In this document: positions 34,413 through 42,739 of the stretch, piece after piece
Layout: each line of letters starts with the position of its first letter
Numbering within the stretch: position 1 is the first letter of the stretch
Source: JBFJKD01 sp041601945
Lineage (GTDB): Bacteria > Pseudomonadota > Gammaproteobacteria > Pseudomonadales > Porticoccaceae
Reading direction: 5' to 3'
DNA length: 47,582 nucleotides
NCBI GenBank assembly: GCA_041601945.1
Contig: JBFIHG010000016.1
Location: forward strand, 1-47,582
The notes under the pieces: generated by a model
Databases searched by the model: none
Told to the model about the DNA's origin: nothing
The model's input: only the letters and a program-made list of their open reading frames with translations
Position numbers and translations under genes: made by a program

Positions 34413-34591
34413 AATTACTCTTAAACGTTAATACCTGAGCGGGACCCATTTATGATCGTTCAGAGGCAATGTTGCCATTTGTTGCGGAGCTCTTACGTTT
34501 AACATAACCGGCTGCGCGGATATTCGCGCAATCCGTGTTGATGGTTCGGCTGGCCATCATTTTTTTTGCAAACGCTAAATACCTGTCACGG

Positions 34592-34999
34592 CTACAACGC
34601 CTCCTGATGCAGGCATCTCAGGAAGGAGGGCAGTTGTTCAAGCCACGGTAATGAGGAGCGATGCCAAATCTGCAGCGTCGGCGTTAATGCTGCTCGTTGC
34701 TTGAGGATTCCGACTCGGATATTGAAGTGTGTGGGATTCTCCTCCCCCGAGGAATAGAGCGGTGTTCCACATTGCGCGCAGAAAGCCTGGATTCTCTTGA
34801 TGCCACTCTCGGCAACCTTGACGTAGTGTTTTGGCGTGCCCTGAAGGCAAACCGATTCAACCGCCGCGATTGCTATCACGCGAAAAGGCGATCCTGAAAG
34901 AACCTGACAGTCCGAGCAATGGCAGACCACGACTCGTTCAGAATCAATATCTGCGGTTAAGCTGATCGCGCCACAATGGCATGCGCCGTCCACGTGCAT
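34592..34999 (-). CDS. GFA (glutathione-dependent formaldehyde-activating)-fold protein
   Basis: 135 residues with the beta-tent Zn-binding fold: ACHCGAI, CHCSDCQ and CAQCGTPLY give the structural and catalytic zinc cysteines, and HFNIRVGIL is the typical closing strand. The family includes Gfa, which speeds S-hydroxymethylglutathione formation, but most members have unknown substrates. It sits upstream of the CDF gene on the same strand with 179 bp between, so it is probably transcribed separately. Confidence 0.88.
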   Translation of the reverse strand: MHVDGACHCGAISLTADIDSERVVVCHCSDCQVLSGSPFRVIAIAAVESVCLQGTPKHYVKVAESGIKRIQAFCAQCGTPLYSSGEENPTHFNIRVGILKQRAALTPTLQIWHRSSLPWLEQLPSFLRCLHQEAL

Positions 35000-35094
35000 C
35001 GCAGGTACTCCGCTATAAAGATTGGTGAAATTGTTATATCTAACTTTGTATTAACCGAAGCAGCACCCCGAAGAGCCTGCGGTTGTTTAAAACA

Positions 35095-35214
35095 CTAAAA
35101 GGGAATGGACGTAGACACCCGGCCGGAAGCCCCGCCATCGCCACCTTGTCCCGACACACTCACGCAACCGGCGAGCAGTAACGCGCTGACGAGAATGAGC
35201 AACAATCCTTTCAT
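35095..35214 (-). CDS. 39-aa small lipoprotein, copy 1
   Basis: A 39-residue precursor starting MKGLLLILVSALLLAGC. The lipobox LAGC puts the acylated Cys at 17, leaving a 22-residue tail (VSVSGQGGDGG...SIPF). Residue +2 is Val, so outer-membrane sorting is expected. AGGG lies 8 nt before the ATG. Copy 2 at 37986-38105 on the same strand has the same length and an identical last 19 residues, although many codons differ at third positions. That shows the frame is under selection. The gap to the next gene (35215-35494) shows nothing further. No family recognised. Confidence 0.8.
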   Translation of the reverse strand: MKGLLLILVSALLLAGCVSVSGQGGDGGASGRVSTSIPF

Positions 35215-35494
35215 ATTTATAACCCTGATTGTTTATCGCCTGCCGTTTTGACCGACACGGCGTAATTTTCCGTCTCGACCTGATACGCCTTCTCCCACGA
35301 CCGGACCAGCGTACGCAATACGATTTCCCTGGTTATACGCACCGATTATAGTCCCCTGTAACTATTGCACCTTAAGCACTAGCGAAATGAAAACCGTGGT
35401 ACATGGCTCGTAAAAAATACTTTTCCATTACTCATGTTGTTGTCGCGCCACATGCTGTTGTCGTGCCAATGTCGCCCACCCAACCTATGAGCAG

Positions 35495-37168
35495 TTAACA
35501 ACAACTACAGCTCGGTGGCGCTGCAGGTTTGTACTGTGTTTTTGTCGCGGTTTCCACCGCAGCGCCACCGGGAGCGAGGGATAGGGCATGACGGCCCCCT
35601 CGGTTGTTCAGAGCAGTACGTTCGCGCTCGATTGCGCTGTGCTCGGAACCCGTATTCGCTATTCTGAAACGGTGCTCGCCAATGGTTGAGTTGATCTCTA
35701 TGGTGTCGCCTCCCACTACGCCCCAATCGTTGTAGAGCTGATCATCGCAATAAATTTGCACCGTGGCCGGATCGCGCAGCTGAGTTACGCGCCAGCTGGT
35801 GGGAGTGCCACGGCGGGCAGATGTCGCCGCGTACGTCGAAACGTGTAAAGTACCGTCCCTGGTATCATTGCTCGCCGCGCTAATACCCAATATTGGAAAA
35901 TCGACACCCTCTACCGTGGGTAAATCAAACTGTCCATTGCGACTGCCTTTGTAAATATTTGTCCAGGCTCCTGGCCCACCGATCTCGCTCAAAATCATTA
36001 AACCATTTAACTGACCCCGCGGATGGGGCTCGGCAAGGCCAAAACCCCAGGCGAAGCGATCTTCATCATCACCGAAAAAATTTGGGCCCCATTCTCGCTC
36101 AGCGACGCTCTTTAAACGATTTTCCGTGGTCACGTCGCCGATTTCGCGGGCCAGCATCATGGTCATGGTTATCCAGCGCGGATCGTCGAATGCCTGCACC
36201 AACGATTTAGTGCGGTCGTTCCAGCCAAGCGCATTGATTCCGGCTTCGTAGAGTTGCAAACCAAACTTCGACGCCTGGGGATACAAATAAAATAACGGCG
36301 CTAACATGGAGTAACCGCTTAACCCGGGCGGTGGCGAGTAAGCAAATTTCTTCAATGGATCGTAATAAAATGCAAACGAGGTGATATCACCGCGCCCGTT
36401 GCGTGTGGTGAAGTGTTTTTTTGCATATTCTATCCATTGGTCGTACACCCAATGAGAATTTCCGCCAAATAATTTGTCGTGCAATTGCAGACTTAAACCC
36501 GCTGCACTCAAACAGTAGGGCCAAATTTTGGTGTTTTCGCACTGAGCACCTTGTGGGCGTTCCGACCACTGATCGGCAATAAATTCTGTAATACTGTGCT
36601 GTGTCCATTGAAACATGCGATCGTTATAACCGGTAACTTCAAAGGGTTTCTCCCACTTATCATTACCGGACACATAGGAATAACTTCCCAACAACAAATT
36701 AAAAAAGCCGCGAAAAAACAAATTGCCATCGGCGCCAATCGGGTCCGGCTGTAGCCCCCAGGGCTCGACACCATTTGCGGTCCAACCCGGTGGATCGTAA
36801 CGGCCACGCATATGCTCTGGCATAAACACCAGCCATTCGGGTGGATATTTATCCTGATGCGGCGAGTGGCCGATATAGGTCAACCAGTCTATGGCGCCCC
36901 AATAGGTGGCGTAACGCCCAACTAGTTCGTCGGCGATACGCGTATACACTTCTCGCCACGCCGGGGTCTGGTCGGCCATCAGTGGCAAGGCATAGGAAGT
37001 TTCGCTTAAGTCGAAACGGGGAAAACTGCACATAGGAGGCGTGGTGTAACGGTCCCACCAGGGGAGGGGCTCGCCGCTACTACTCCAGTCATCCTGTGTC
37101 GTGGCTTTGTCCCAGATGTGCCGCAACCAGCCACACGCCCTTGGATTGAGGCCCTCTAGCGCATTCAT
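35495..37168 (-). CDS. Linalool dehydratase-isomerase (LDI)-like protein
   Basis: 557 residues, mostly one (alpha/alpha)6-barrel-like domain. The segment QPDPIGADGNLFFRGFFNLLLGSYSYVSG (about 140-168) and C210-ENTKIWPY-C219 followed by LSLQLHDKLFGG resemble Castellaniella LDI as I recall it, including two Cys nine residues apart (C171/C180 there). The LDI catalytic His (GHLNL) is Phe here (GFFNL), so chemistry may differ. There is no signal peptide, unlike LDI. About 150 extra residues follow, ending in Cys-rich PPSCSCC. Its ATG overlaps the stop of the SCP2-like gene (ATGA). Substrate unknown; a terpenoid or steroid alcohol is plausible. Confidence 0.72.
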   Translation of the reverse strand: MNALEGLNPRACGWLRHIWDKATTQDDWSSSGEPLPWWDRYTTPPMCSFPRFDLSETSYALPLMADQTPAWREVYTRIADELVGRYATYWGAIDWLTYIGHSPHQDKYPPEWLVFMPEHMRGRYDPPGWTANGVEPWGLQPDPIGADGNLFFRGFFNLLLGSYSYVSGNDKWEKPFEVTGYNDRMFQWTQHSITEFIADQWSERPQGAQCENTKIWPYCLSAAGLSLQLHDKLFGGNSHWVYDQWIEYAKKHFTTRNGRGDITSFAFYYDPLKKFAYSPPPGLSGYSMLAPLFYLYPQASKFGLQLYEAGINALGWNDRTKSLVQAFDDPRWITMTMMLAREIGDVTTENRLKSVAEREWGPNFFGDDEDRFAWGFGLAEPHPRGQLNGLMILSEIGGPGAWTNIYKGSRNGQFDLPTVEGVDFPILGISAASNDTRDGTLHVSTYAATSARRGTPTSWRVTQLRDPATVQIYCDDQLYNDWGVVGGDTIEINSTIGEHRFRIANTGSEHSAIERERTALNNRGGRHALSLAPGGAAVETATKTQYKPAAPPSCSCC

Positions 37169-37779
37169 GCCGATGTCTCCGAGGTATTTGTCGGCACATC
37201 ACTGGGGATATCAATGACGTGCTGAAAACCAATTGGCTTATTGGGCACCGCCACACCTTGCCCAACCTGCCACATAATTAATTTTTCGCGCTGCCGAACG
37301 GCTGCGTTCCAGGCAGGGTCTAATTCCTCCACCGCAGGCTGCCGCGTAATACGACCCGCTACCTTACTGTTTGGGTTGTGCGCGATATAGCTGTCGGGCA
37401 GGTCGCAACGAGGAGTTTTGCGCCACGGTAAAAAGCCAAACACCAATTCGTAAAACCATAGAACCGTGGTGGGATCGCCCTGCAACTCAATGGTTCTGCG
37501 CGCCAAACCGTCAACAATCCGTTCAACGGCGTTTCCGGCCAGCAAAATTCGTACACATTGCCCGGCGGAGCTGAACATTAATGTGCAGTCTGCCTGAGTG
37601 GATCTGCCACTGTGAGAAGATACCTGACGACTCTGAAAAGTATAACTACGCCCAACCCCGTCTTTAGCGACGACGGCAAAGACAAGATCTCGGGTCAACT
37701 GCTGACGTAGACGTACACTTAAACGGCTCGCGACCGCGAGCTGGATACCAACTAACCAGAGTAGACAACGTAAGGCCAT
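37165..37779 (-). CDS. SCP2-like (sterol-carrier) domain protein, tentative
   Basis: 204 residues. A hydrophobic N-terminal helix (MALRCLLWLVGIQLAVASRL) leads to an SCP2-type pattern: DLVFAVVAKDG, then ADCTLMFSSAGQCVRILLAGN and RRTIELQGDPTTVLWFYELV, matching the 'ADVTL...G.L.IEGD' core of sterol-carrier domains. The C-terminal 70 residues are unassigned. SCP2 domains hold hydrophobic ligands or their CoA esters. GAGGAG lies 7 nt before the ATG. It is the first gene of a coupled pair with the LDI-like gene, suggesting it presents or binds that enzyme's substrate. Confidence 0.6.
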   Translation of the reverse strand: MALRCLLWLVGIQLAVASRLSVRLRQQLTRDLVFAVVAKDGVGRSYTFQSRQVSSHSGRSTQADCTLMFSSAGQCVRILLAGNAVERIVDGLARRTIELQGDPTTVLWFYELVFGFLPWRKTPRCDLPDSYIAHNPNSKVAGRITRQPAVEELDPAWNAAVRQREKLIMWQVGQGVAVPNKPIGFQHVIDIPSDVPTNTSETSA

Positions 37780-37877
37780 ACCGCTCTCCTCAACAACGCA
37801 TTACTCTGCCATCGTGCCATATCTCCTGCTCTACTGTCACACCTGCTACCCGTCGCCGAAAAAACAACTCTTATTTA

Positions 37878-37905
37878 TCTATATTTCAGTATGTTAACTG
37901 CTCAA
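37878..37905 (-). promoter_or_regulatory. Candidate promoter of the SCP2-like/LDI-like operon
   Basis: Reading leftward, TTGAGC (37900-37905) and TATAGA (37878-37883) are spaced by 16 bp and lie about 100 bp before the first ATG in an AT-rich patch. Each box matches consensus at 4 of 6 positions. Confidence 0.3.
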
Positions 37906-37985
37906 ATCGGCAAAACACTGGCGCCGAATGCACTTCACTTAGCTGTCCAACGCTCCCGGCATTCCTATGGGTATCGCCTAATGTC

Positions 37986-38105
37986 TTAAAAAGGAATGGA
38001 CGTCGACACGCGACCGGAGGCCCCGCCATCGCCGCCTTGTCCCGAAATACTCATGCAACCCGCCAAGAGCAATACGCCGATTAAAACTGTCAACACGCCT
38101 TTCAT
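37986..38105 (-). CDS. 39-aa small lipoprotein, copy 2
   Basis: A 39-residue precursor starting MKGVLTVLIGVLLLAGC, lipobox LAGC with Cys 17, and the tail MSISGQGGDGG...SIPF. It has a near-ideal AAGGAG 5 nt before ATG 38105; the longer open frame to 38246 has no such signal. The last 19 residues equal those of copy 1 at 35095-35214. The two copies bracket the SCP2-like/LDI-like operon on the same strand. The mature tail is glycine-rich, uncharged apart from one Asp and one Arg, and ends in Ile-Pro-Phe. Confidence 0.8.
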   Translation of the reverse strand: MKGVLTVLIGVLLLAGCMSISGQGGDGGASGRVSTSIPF

Positions 38106-38335
38106 CTCATCTCCTTGCCGGGCAATTAATTTTTGGATCTTAGTGGAATTCACTTTAACTCGCACAGAATTCTTCAGTTGATCTGCGACAACGCGAAGCA
38201 ATATAGAATCGGTATAACATGCAGCTTGACTGTCGTCTGTGGCCATTAACTGCCTGCATATTTACTCCGTTCACCGGTTTTTTGTCCACGGAAAGAGTCC
38301 GTAGAGCTAATCAGCCAAAAATAGAGGATTAGAAG

Positions 38336-38599
38336 ATGAGTGACGTCAAGACAGGTATCGACAAGATGCTCGACGAGTTAAGGAAAGAACGAGATGAACT
38401 ACGGGTGAAACTGCATCTCGCCAAAATGGAAGCCGGCGAGGAGTGGAAAAAGCTCGACGCCAAGTTAACCAAACTCGAAGCCAAAACTAAAGAATTAGGA
38501 ACTGCTACGGCGGAGGCATCCAGAGACATTGGGGCCGCGGCAAGAATACTTGGCGAAGAAATTGGCAGCGGATTCAAGAAAATCCGTAAACATTTTTGA
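38336..38599 (+). CDS. Small coiled-coil protein (87 aa)
   Basis: Almost entirely charged heptads: MLDELRKERDELRVKLHLAKMEAGEEWKKLDAKL continues to about residue 52. A more Ala/Gly-rich amphipathic stretch follows and the protein ends in KKIRKHF. No signal peptide. The family is unnamed to me; similar small helical proteins occur in other marine gammaproteobacteria and are often stress-related. AGAGGATTAGAAG precedes the ATG. Divergent from lipoprotein copy 2 across 230 bp. Confidence 0.7.
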   Translation: MSDVKTGIDKMLDELRKERDELRVKLHLAKMEAGEEWKKLDAKLTKLEAKTKELGTATAEASRDIGAAARILGEEIGSGFKKIRKHF

Positions 38600-39023
38600 G
38601 CGAAATTTCACATGGTTTCACCTGCCCCATAGTCGTTTGCTGGGCAAGTGCACATCGCCCTGCCGTCGGTCATTAGCGACTGAATCAGATCCCAACGCTC
38701 CTGGGAGCTGTGTGGCGACTTTGCCGGGCCGGGTTACGCCCGAAAACTAGTGCGACAATAATCGACCCTCCGCCAATACGTTCGCCAGGGTGCGCGAGCC
38801 GCGTAATATCTTTCGACGCGTGTCCAGCGTAAGTAAAAAAAGTAGTCGCTATATTCGTCCAACCACGACCGACCAATACCACCTGACCTGCCAATACTTC
38901 AAGTCTTTCAATACTTACGGCCTGGCATCGATGCTAACTTGTCAACGATTACAAGGTGCCGTAGTCTTGGCTATGCCCAAGGTGCATCTCTCAGCGCCTT
39001 TCATCTGGAGATAGAAGATAACA
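38600..39023. other. 424-bp intergenic region
   Basis: No convincing gene: the open frames lack Shine-Dalgarno sequences and recognisable content. GGAGATAGAAG near 39007-39017 is the ribosome-binding region of the following flavoprotein gene. Nothing else stands out. Confidence 0.5.
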
Positions 39024-40217
39024 ATGAGTACAGAAATAGATAGTCGCTCCCCGAAGGCGCCCCGCGCAGAATCCTTACTTTTCAATAGCATCAAAGCCCT
39101 TGAACCACAAATCAGGGCGGCGGCGGATTCTATCGAAGCCGAAGGCTGCCTGCCTGATGATCTGGTGGCAGCTTTGCGTGCTACGGGTCTGTTTCGCGCA
39201 TCGTGGCCGCGCTCCATGGGCGGGCTCGAACTGGATCCGATGGCACAGATCAGGGTTCTCGAAGAATTGTCACGGATCGATGGTTCGGTTGGCTGGGTAG
39301 GTACATTTGCCTCGATAGGTGGGCTGCTTGCCTCAACCATCGACCCAGCTGAGGCGAAGGCGTTGTTTCCGAACCCGGATGTTGTTCCAGCGGGGCAATA
39401 TTCACCGAGGGGAAATGCCGAGCGTGTTGAAGGTGGCTATCGAGTTACCGGTAGGTGGTCTTTTGGCAGCGGTTGTATGCATGCGGATGTGATAACTGCG
39501 GGTTGTTTTGTCACTGTGAATGGCGAGGTCCAGATGCGTGACAACGGAATGCCGGAAGTGTGTTCGGTGATGGTGCCAAAGGCTAATGTTACTATCCTGC
39601 GCGATAGTTGGGACGTGTCGGGTATGCGCGGCACGGGCAGCTACGATTACACTATGACCGACGTGTTCGTGCCGTCTGGCCATGTTTCCGACTCAAGTTA
39701 CTCGGCGTATCACGACGGCCCGCTATATAAATTTCCCGCTTTATTCCTGTTTTCCCACGCGCCGATTCCCCTGGGCATCGCGCGGGCTGCGCTTGACTAT
39801 CTCTATGAACTCGGTGAAACCAAGCGTGTGCAACCGAGCAATCGCCTGTTTAAGGAACAGGGTGAGGCCCACGAGGTGCTAGCCCGATCGGAGGCAGCGC
39901 TGCGTTCCGCCCGGGCCTGGGTCTTCGAGGTTATTGAGGATATTTGGGATACCGCCTGCCGTGGGGAAGAAATATCGAAGCAGCAGCGAGCCTTATTCCG
40001 TCTGTGCCTGGTGGAGGTATCGCGCGTGGCCCGCGATGTGGTGCTGCGGATACACGACGTGATCGGCTCCACCGCGATTCGCTCAAATAGCCCCATCGAT
40101 CGACTACTGCGAGATATCAATGTTGTGTGCGCGCATATTGTGGTGCAGCAAAAAATGTATCGACCCGTGGGCAAAGTTTTGTTCGGGCTCGAGGTTAAAA
40201 ACGATCCTTTCTTTTGA
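39024..40217 (+). CDS. Acyl-CoA dehydrogenase-like flavin-dependent monooxygenase (HsaA/HpaH/DszC-type)
   Basis: 397 residues. N-terminal helices carry LPDDLVAALRATGLFRASWPRSMGGLELDP; the middle beta-domain has RVEGGYRVTGRWSFGSGCMHADVITAGC, and the C-terminal helical domain is the acyl-CoA_dh_2 type (IGSTAIRSNSPIDRLLRDINVVCAHIVVQ). This is the two-component monooxygenase oxygenase group (HsaA hydroxylates a steroid phenol), not true acyl-CoA dehydrogenases, since the catalytic Glu motif is absent. It needs a separate flavin reductase, none of which is adjacent. The enoyl-CoA hydratase gene follows by 67 bp. Confidence 0.82.
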   Translation: MSTEIDSRSPKAPRAESLLFNSIKALEPQIRAAADSIEAEGCLPDDLVAALRATGLFRASWPRSMGGLELDPMAQIRVLEELSRIDGSVGWVGTFASIGGLLASTIDPAEAKALFPNPDVVPAGQYSPRGNAERVEGGYRVTGRWSFGSGCMHADVITAGCFVTVNGEVQMRDNGMPEVCSVMVPKANVTILRDSWDVSGMRGTGSYDYTMTDVFVPSGHVSDSSYSAYHDGPLYKFPALFLFSHAPIPLGIARAALDYLYELGETKRVQPSNRLFKEQGEAHEVLARSEAALRSARAWVFEVIEDIWDTACRGEEISKQQRALFRLCLVEVSRVARDVVLRIHDVIGSTAIRSNSPIDRLLRDINVVCAHIVVQQKMYRPVGKVLFGLEVKNDPFF

Positions 40218-40284
40218 GTCGAGCTGATAATTTTTAATTCGAGCTTATAGAAAAGCCGAGTCGTAAACTTTTGGAGTGAGCACC

Positions 40285-41100
40285 ATGTCTGCACCCGTTC
40301 TACAGTACGAGAAGCGCGACCATATTGCGTACATCACCTTTAACCGCCCCGAGCGGCGCAACGCGATGAATCCGGAAATGATTTGTCGACTTGCAGATGC
40401 GTGGGAAGATTTCGCGGCGGACGACAATATGCGTGTTGCCCTGGTCACCGGGGCGGGCACCGAGGCCTTTACCGCAGGCGCGGATTTAAAAACCATGATC
40501 CCGCTACTGTCGGGAGCGCGGGAGCCGGAAGATGAGTGGGACTTTCGACTGCTGGCCGACGACCAGAAGGTGAGCCGCGCGGCAACCCTTAAAAATTCGA
40601 CTCTCTACAAACCCATTGTCGCCGCCATTAACGGTCCCTGCCTCGGCGCTGGGTCGGAACTTCTGCAGGCGATTGATATACGCATTGCCGGAGAGCAGGC
40701 GAGCTTCGCCGTCAACGAGGTTGCCCTTGGCTTTATGCCCGGTGGCGGGTCGGCGGTGCGTCTGGCACGCCAGATTCCCTACTGCATGGCCATGCAGTTT
40801 TTGCTGGTTGCCGACAAGATTGGTGCTCAGGATGCCCATCGTATGGGCTTCGTCAACGAAGTTGTCCCGGTTACCGAGGTGTTAGCCCGCGCCCAATGGT
40901 ACGCAGAGCGAATTGCGGCAAATGGCCCGCTGGCCGTTCGCAAGACCAAGGAAACCGTGTTGCGAACCCTGGGCCTGTCGTGGGAAGAGGCCTATCAAGT
41001 TGAGGCGGAGAATGGGGCCATTACTATGAACAGCGAGGACGCGAAGGAAGGACCACTGGCGTTCGCGGAAAAACGGCCGCCGCAGTTTAAGGGGCGATAG
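40285..41100 (+). CDS. Enoyl-CoA hydratase/isomerase family protein
   Basis: 271 residues with the crotonase fold. The oxyanion-hole motif is AFTAGADLKTM and the second Gly motif GPCLGAGSELLQAIDI. Both catalytic glutamates of classical hydratases have counterparts (GSELL and NEVALGFMPGGG), so hydration of an enoyl-CoA is likely. ATG 40285 has GGAG 9 nt upstream; a GTG at 40276 is an alternative. Follows the HsaA-like gene on the same strand. Confidence 0.9.
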   Translation: MSAPVLQYEKRDHIAYITFNRPERRNAMNPEMICRLADAWEDFAADDNMRVALVTGAGTEAFTAGADLKTMIPLLSGAREPEDEWDFRLLADDQKVSRAATLKNSTLYKPIVAAINGPCLGAGSELLQAIDIRIAGEQASFAVNEVALGFMPGGGSAVRLARQIPYCMAMQFLLVADKIGAQDAHRMGFVNEVVPVTEVLARAQWYAERIAANGPLAVRKTKETVLRTLGLSWEEAYQVEAENGAITMNSEDAKEGPLAFAEKRPPQFKGR

Positions 41101-41229
41101 TCAGAACTGGGGGAGTTCTACAAACATTAAGTGCAACTGTCCAAATACCGAACGCCAAAGCATAGGCGGCACACTAACAACTACATTTTTACCAAGCAGC
41201 GCACAACTCAAGCAATGACCATTAATTGC

Positions 41230-42120
41230 TCAGATGCTTTGCAGTGCTTTTGATGCTTCAACTTTATCCTCCGTCATAGTTTCAAAATCACTGGCGTTGT
41301 GCCGTTCCCGCAGCTGCGTTTCCGGCGGACCCCAGGTGCGATTGACCATTTTTCCGCGTGTTACAGCGCTTCTCAATTCGATTTCCCGCGTCCACCGATT
41401 GACATGCGTGTAAGATTGCGCATCCAGAAATTCGGCCGCTTCGTAGATGGCATTAGATACCAGCGCGCCGTACCAGGGCCAGATTGCCATATCGGCGATG
41501 GAGTACTCGGCGCCACACATGTACTGGTGATCGGCCAGATGTCGGTCCAGCACATCCAGCTGACGTTTTATCTCCATCGTGTAGCGGTTAATGGCGTATT
41601 CAATTTTTTCGGGCGCGTACGCATAAAAGTGCCCAAAGCCGCCACCCAGATAGGGGGCGCTACCCATTTGCCAGAATAACCAGGACAGGCACTCCGCGCG
41701 GCCCGCCGGTTCGGATGGTATAAATGCACCAAATTTTTCAGCCAGATACAACAACATGGCCCCGGACTCAAACACCCGGGTGGGAGGCGAAGTGCTGTGG
41801 TCCCACATGGCAGGAATTTTGGAATTGGGGTTGGCCGCTACAAAGCCACTGCTAAACTGCTCGCCTTCCATAATGTCAATCAAATGGGCGTCGTACTCCG
41901 CTCCGTTATGCCCGAGCGCCAGTAGTTCCTCCAGCAGAATTGTTACCTTCACCCCATTGGGGGTACCCAGGGAGTAGAGCTGAATCGGATGCTTTCCGAC
42001 CGGCAGAGCTTTTTCATGGGTCGCACCAGCGACGGGGCGGTTGATATTCGCGAATCTGCCACCGCTTTCGGCTTCCCATTGCCAAACCTTGGCGGGGGTG
42101 TACGATATGAGTTCATTCAT
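41230..42120 (-). CDS. Glutathione S-transferase family protein, YghU-like
   Basis: About 296 residues, longer than typical GSTs because of an N-terminal extension (SYTPAKVWQWEAESGGRFANINRPVAGATHEKALPVG) that matches the YghU/YfcG group. The thioredoxin domain includes SLGTPNGVKVTILLEEL and the gamma-Glu site FESGAMLLYLAEKFG; the helical domain has SIADMAIWPWYG. YghU binds two glutathiones and reduces disulfides and peroxides. ATG 42120 with AGGA upstream is favoured over the frame start at 42147. Convergent with the hydratase gene. Confidence 0.92.
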   Translation of the reverse strand: MNELISYTPAKVWQWEAESGGRFANINRPVAGATHEKALPVGKHPIQLYSLGTPNGVKVTILLEELLALGHNGAEYDAHLIDIMEGEQFSSGFVAANPNSKIPAMWDHSTSPPTRVFESGAMLLYLAEKFGAFIPSEPAGRAECLSWLFWQMGSAPYLGGGFGHFYAYAPEKIEYAINRYTMEIKRQLDVLDRHLADHQYMCGAEYSIADMAIWPWYGALVSNAIYEAAEFLDAQSYTHVNRWTREIELRSAVTRGKMVNRTWGPPETQLRERHNASDFETMTEDKVEASKALQSI

Positions 42121-42739
42121 TGCGCGATTCCTGTTACGTTTTCTCACAACTCAGTATGGGATTTCACACCCAAAAGGCGGCTGATGTCTACCCAACTAAT
42201 GTCGCCGGTACAATGACCCCAACCAATCAGCGCCACAACAGTAGTTATCGAACCGCGAACAGTTACCGCACCGATAGTACCTGCGGAGTTTTACCCTGTC
42301 CAATGCCCCTCCCGCTCCCATCTGCCATAAACAGGAAGATCCGCCCGCCCGTGTACAGCATGAGGTGCAGGGACTGATGTATAAGACATAACCTGTAGTC
42401 GGAGCTAATGTGTCAGAGCCTGAAAGTGTCTCAACAAAGTCGTGTGAACCCCGTCGGCACGCTGACACCAGAACCGGAAAGGGTTATCGTCACGCTTGAG
42501 CTATATTGGTAGCACTGAAGATGGTGTCTTGGCCGACAACAATTATTTGCCCGGTAGTTTGTTGTCGCCGTTACTCTGCCCCGTTGGGCAGGGTTTGCCA
42601 GTGTTATTCAAGGACACAGATCTGGACACTGGCGCGGGCCCAGTTCAGGCCTTCAGCAAACCATACACAGGCGTCTACGTGCGCCATAGTTTAATTTGCG
42701 GTTGCTGAATAAATTTTAGTTTTTTTCAAGAGGATGAAA
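42121..42739. other. Long divergent intergenic region, GST / acetyl-CoA hydrolase
   Basis: About 620 bp without a supported gene. Several open frames of 62-90 codons exist on both strands but none has a Shine-Dalgarno with a recognisable product. A frame at 42496-42708 ending in LICGC is the longest gene-like one and could be a relic. AAGAGG at 42728-42733 is the ribosome-binding site of the next gene. Confidence 0.5.

Noticed and set aside
34413..34591. Possible integron attC site between the GFA and CDF genes
   Set aside because: GFA genes are common integron cassettes and a GTTTAAC-like core occurs at about 34496, but no partner GTTRRRY core with complementary L boxes is present and no integrase is seen.
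37986..38246. 86-codon reading of lipoprotein copy 2 from the upstream ATG
   Set aside because: The strong AAGGAG, the signal peptide and the matching length of copy 1 all place the start at 38105.
38685..39014. Open frames of 69-74 codons upstream of the HsaA-like gene
   Set aside because: No start signals and no protein-like pattern.
42196..42708. Small open frames in the long GST / acetyl-CoA hydrolase gap
   Set aside because: No Shine-Dalgarno, no recognisable motifs and overlapping frames on both strands; recorded only as intergenic.
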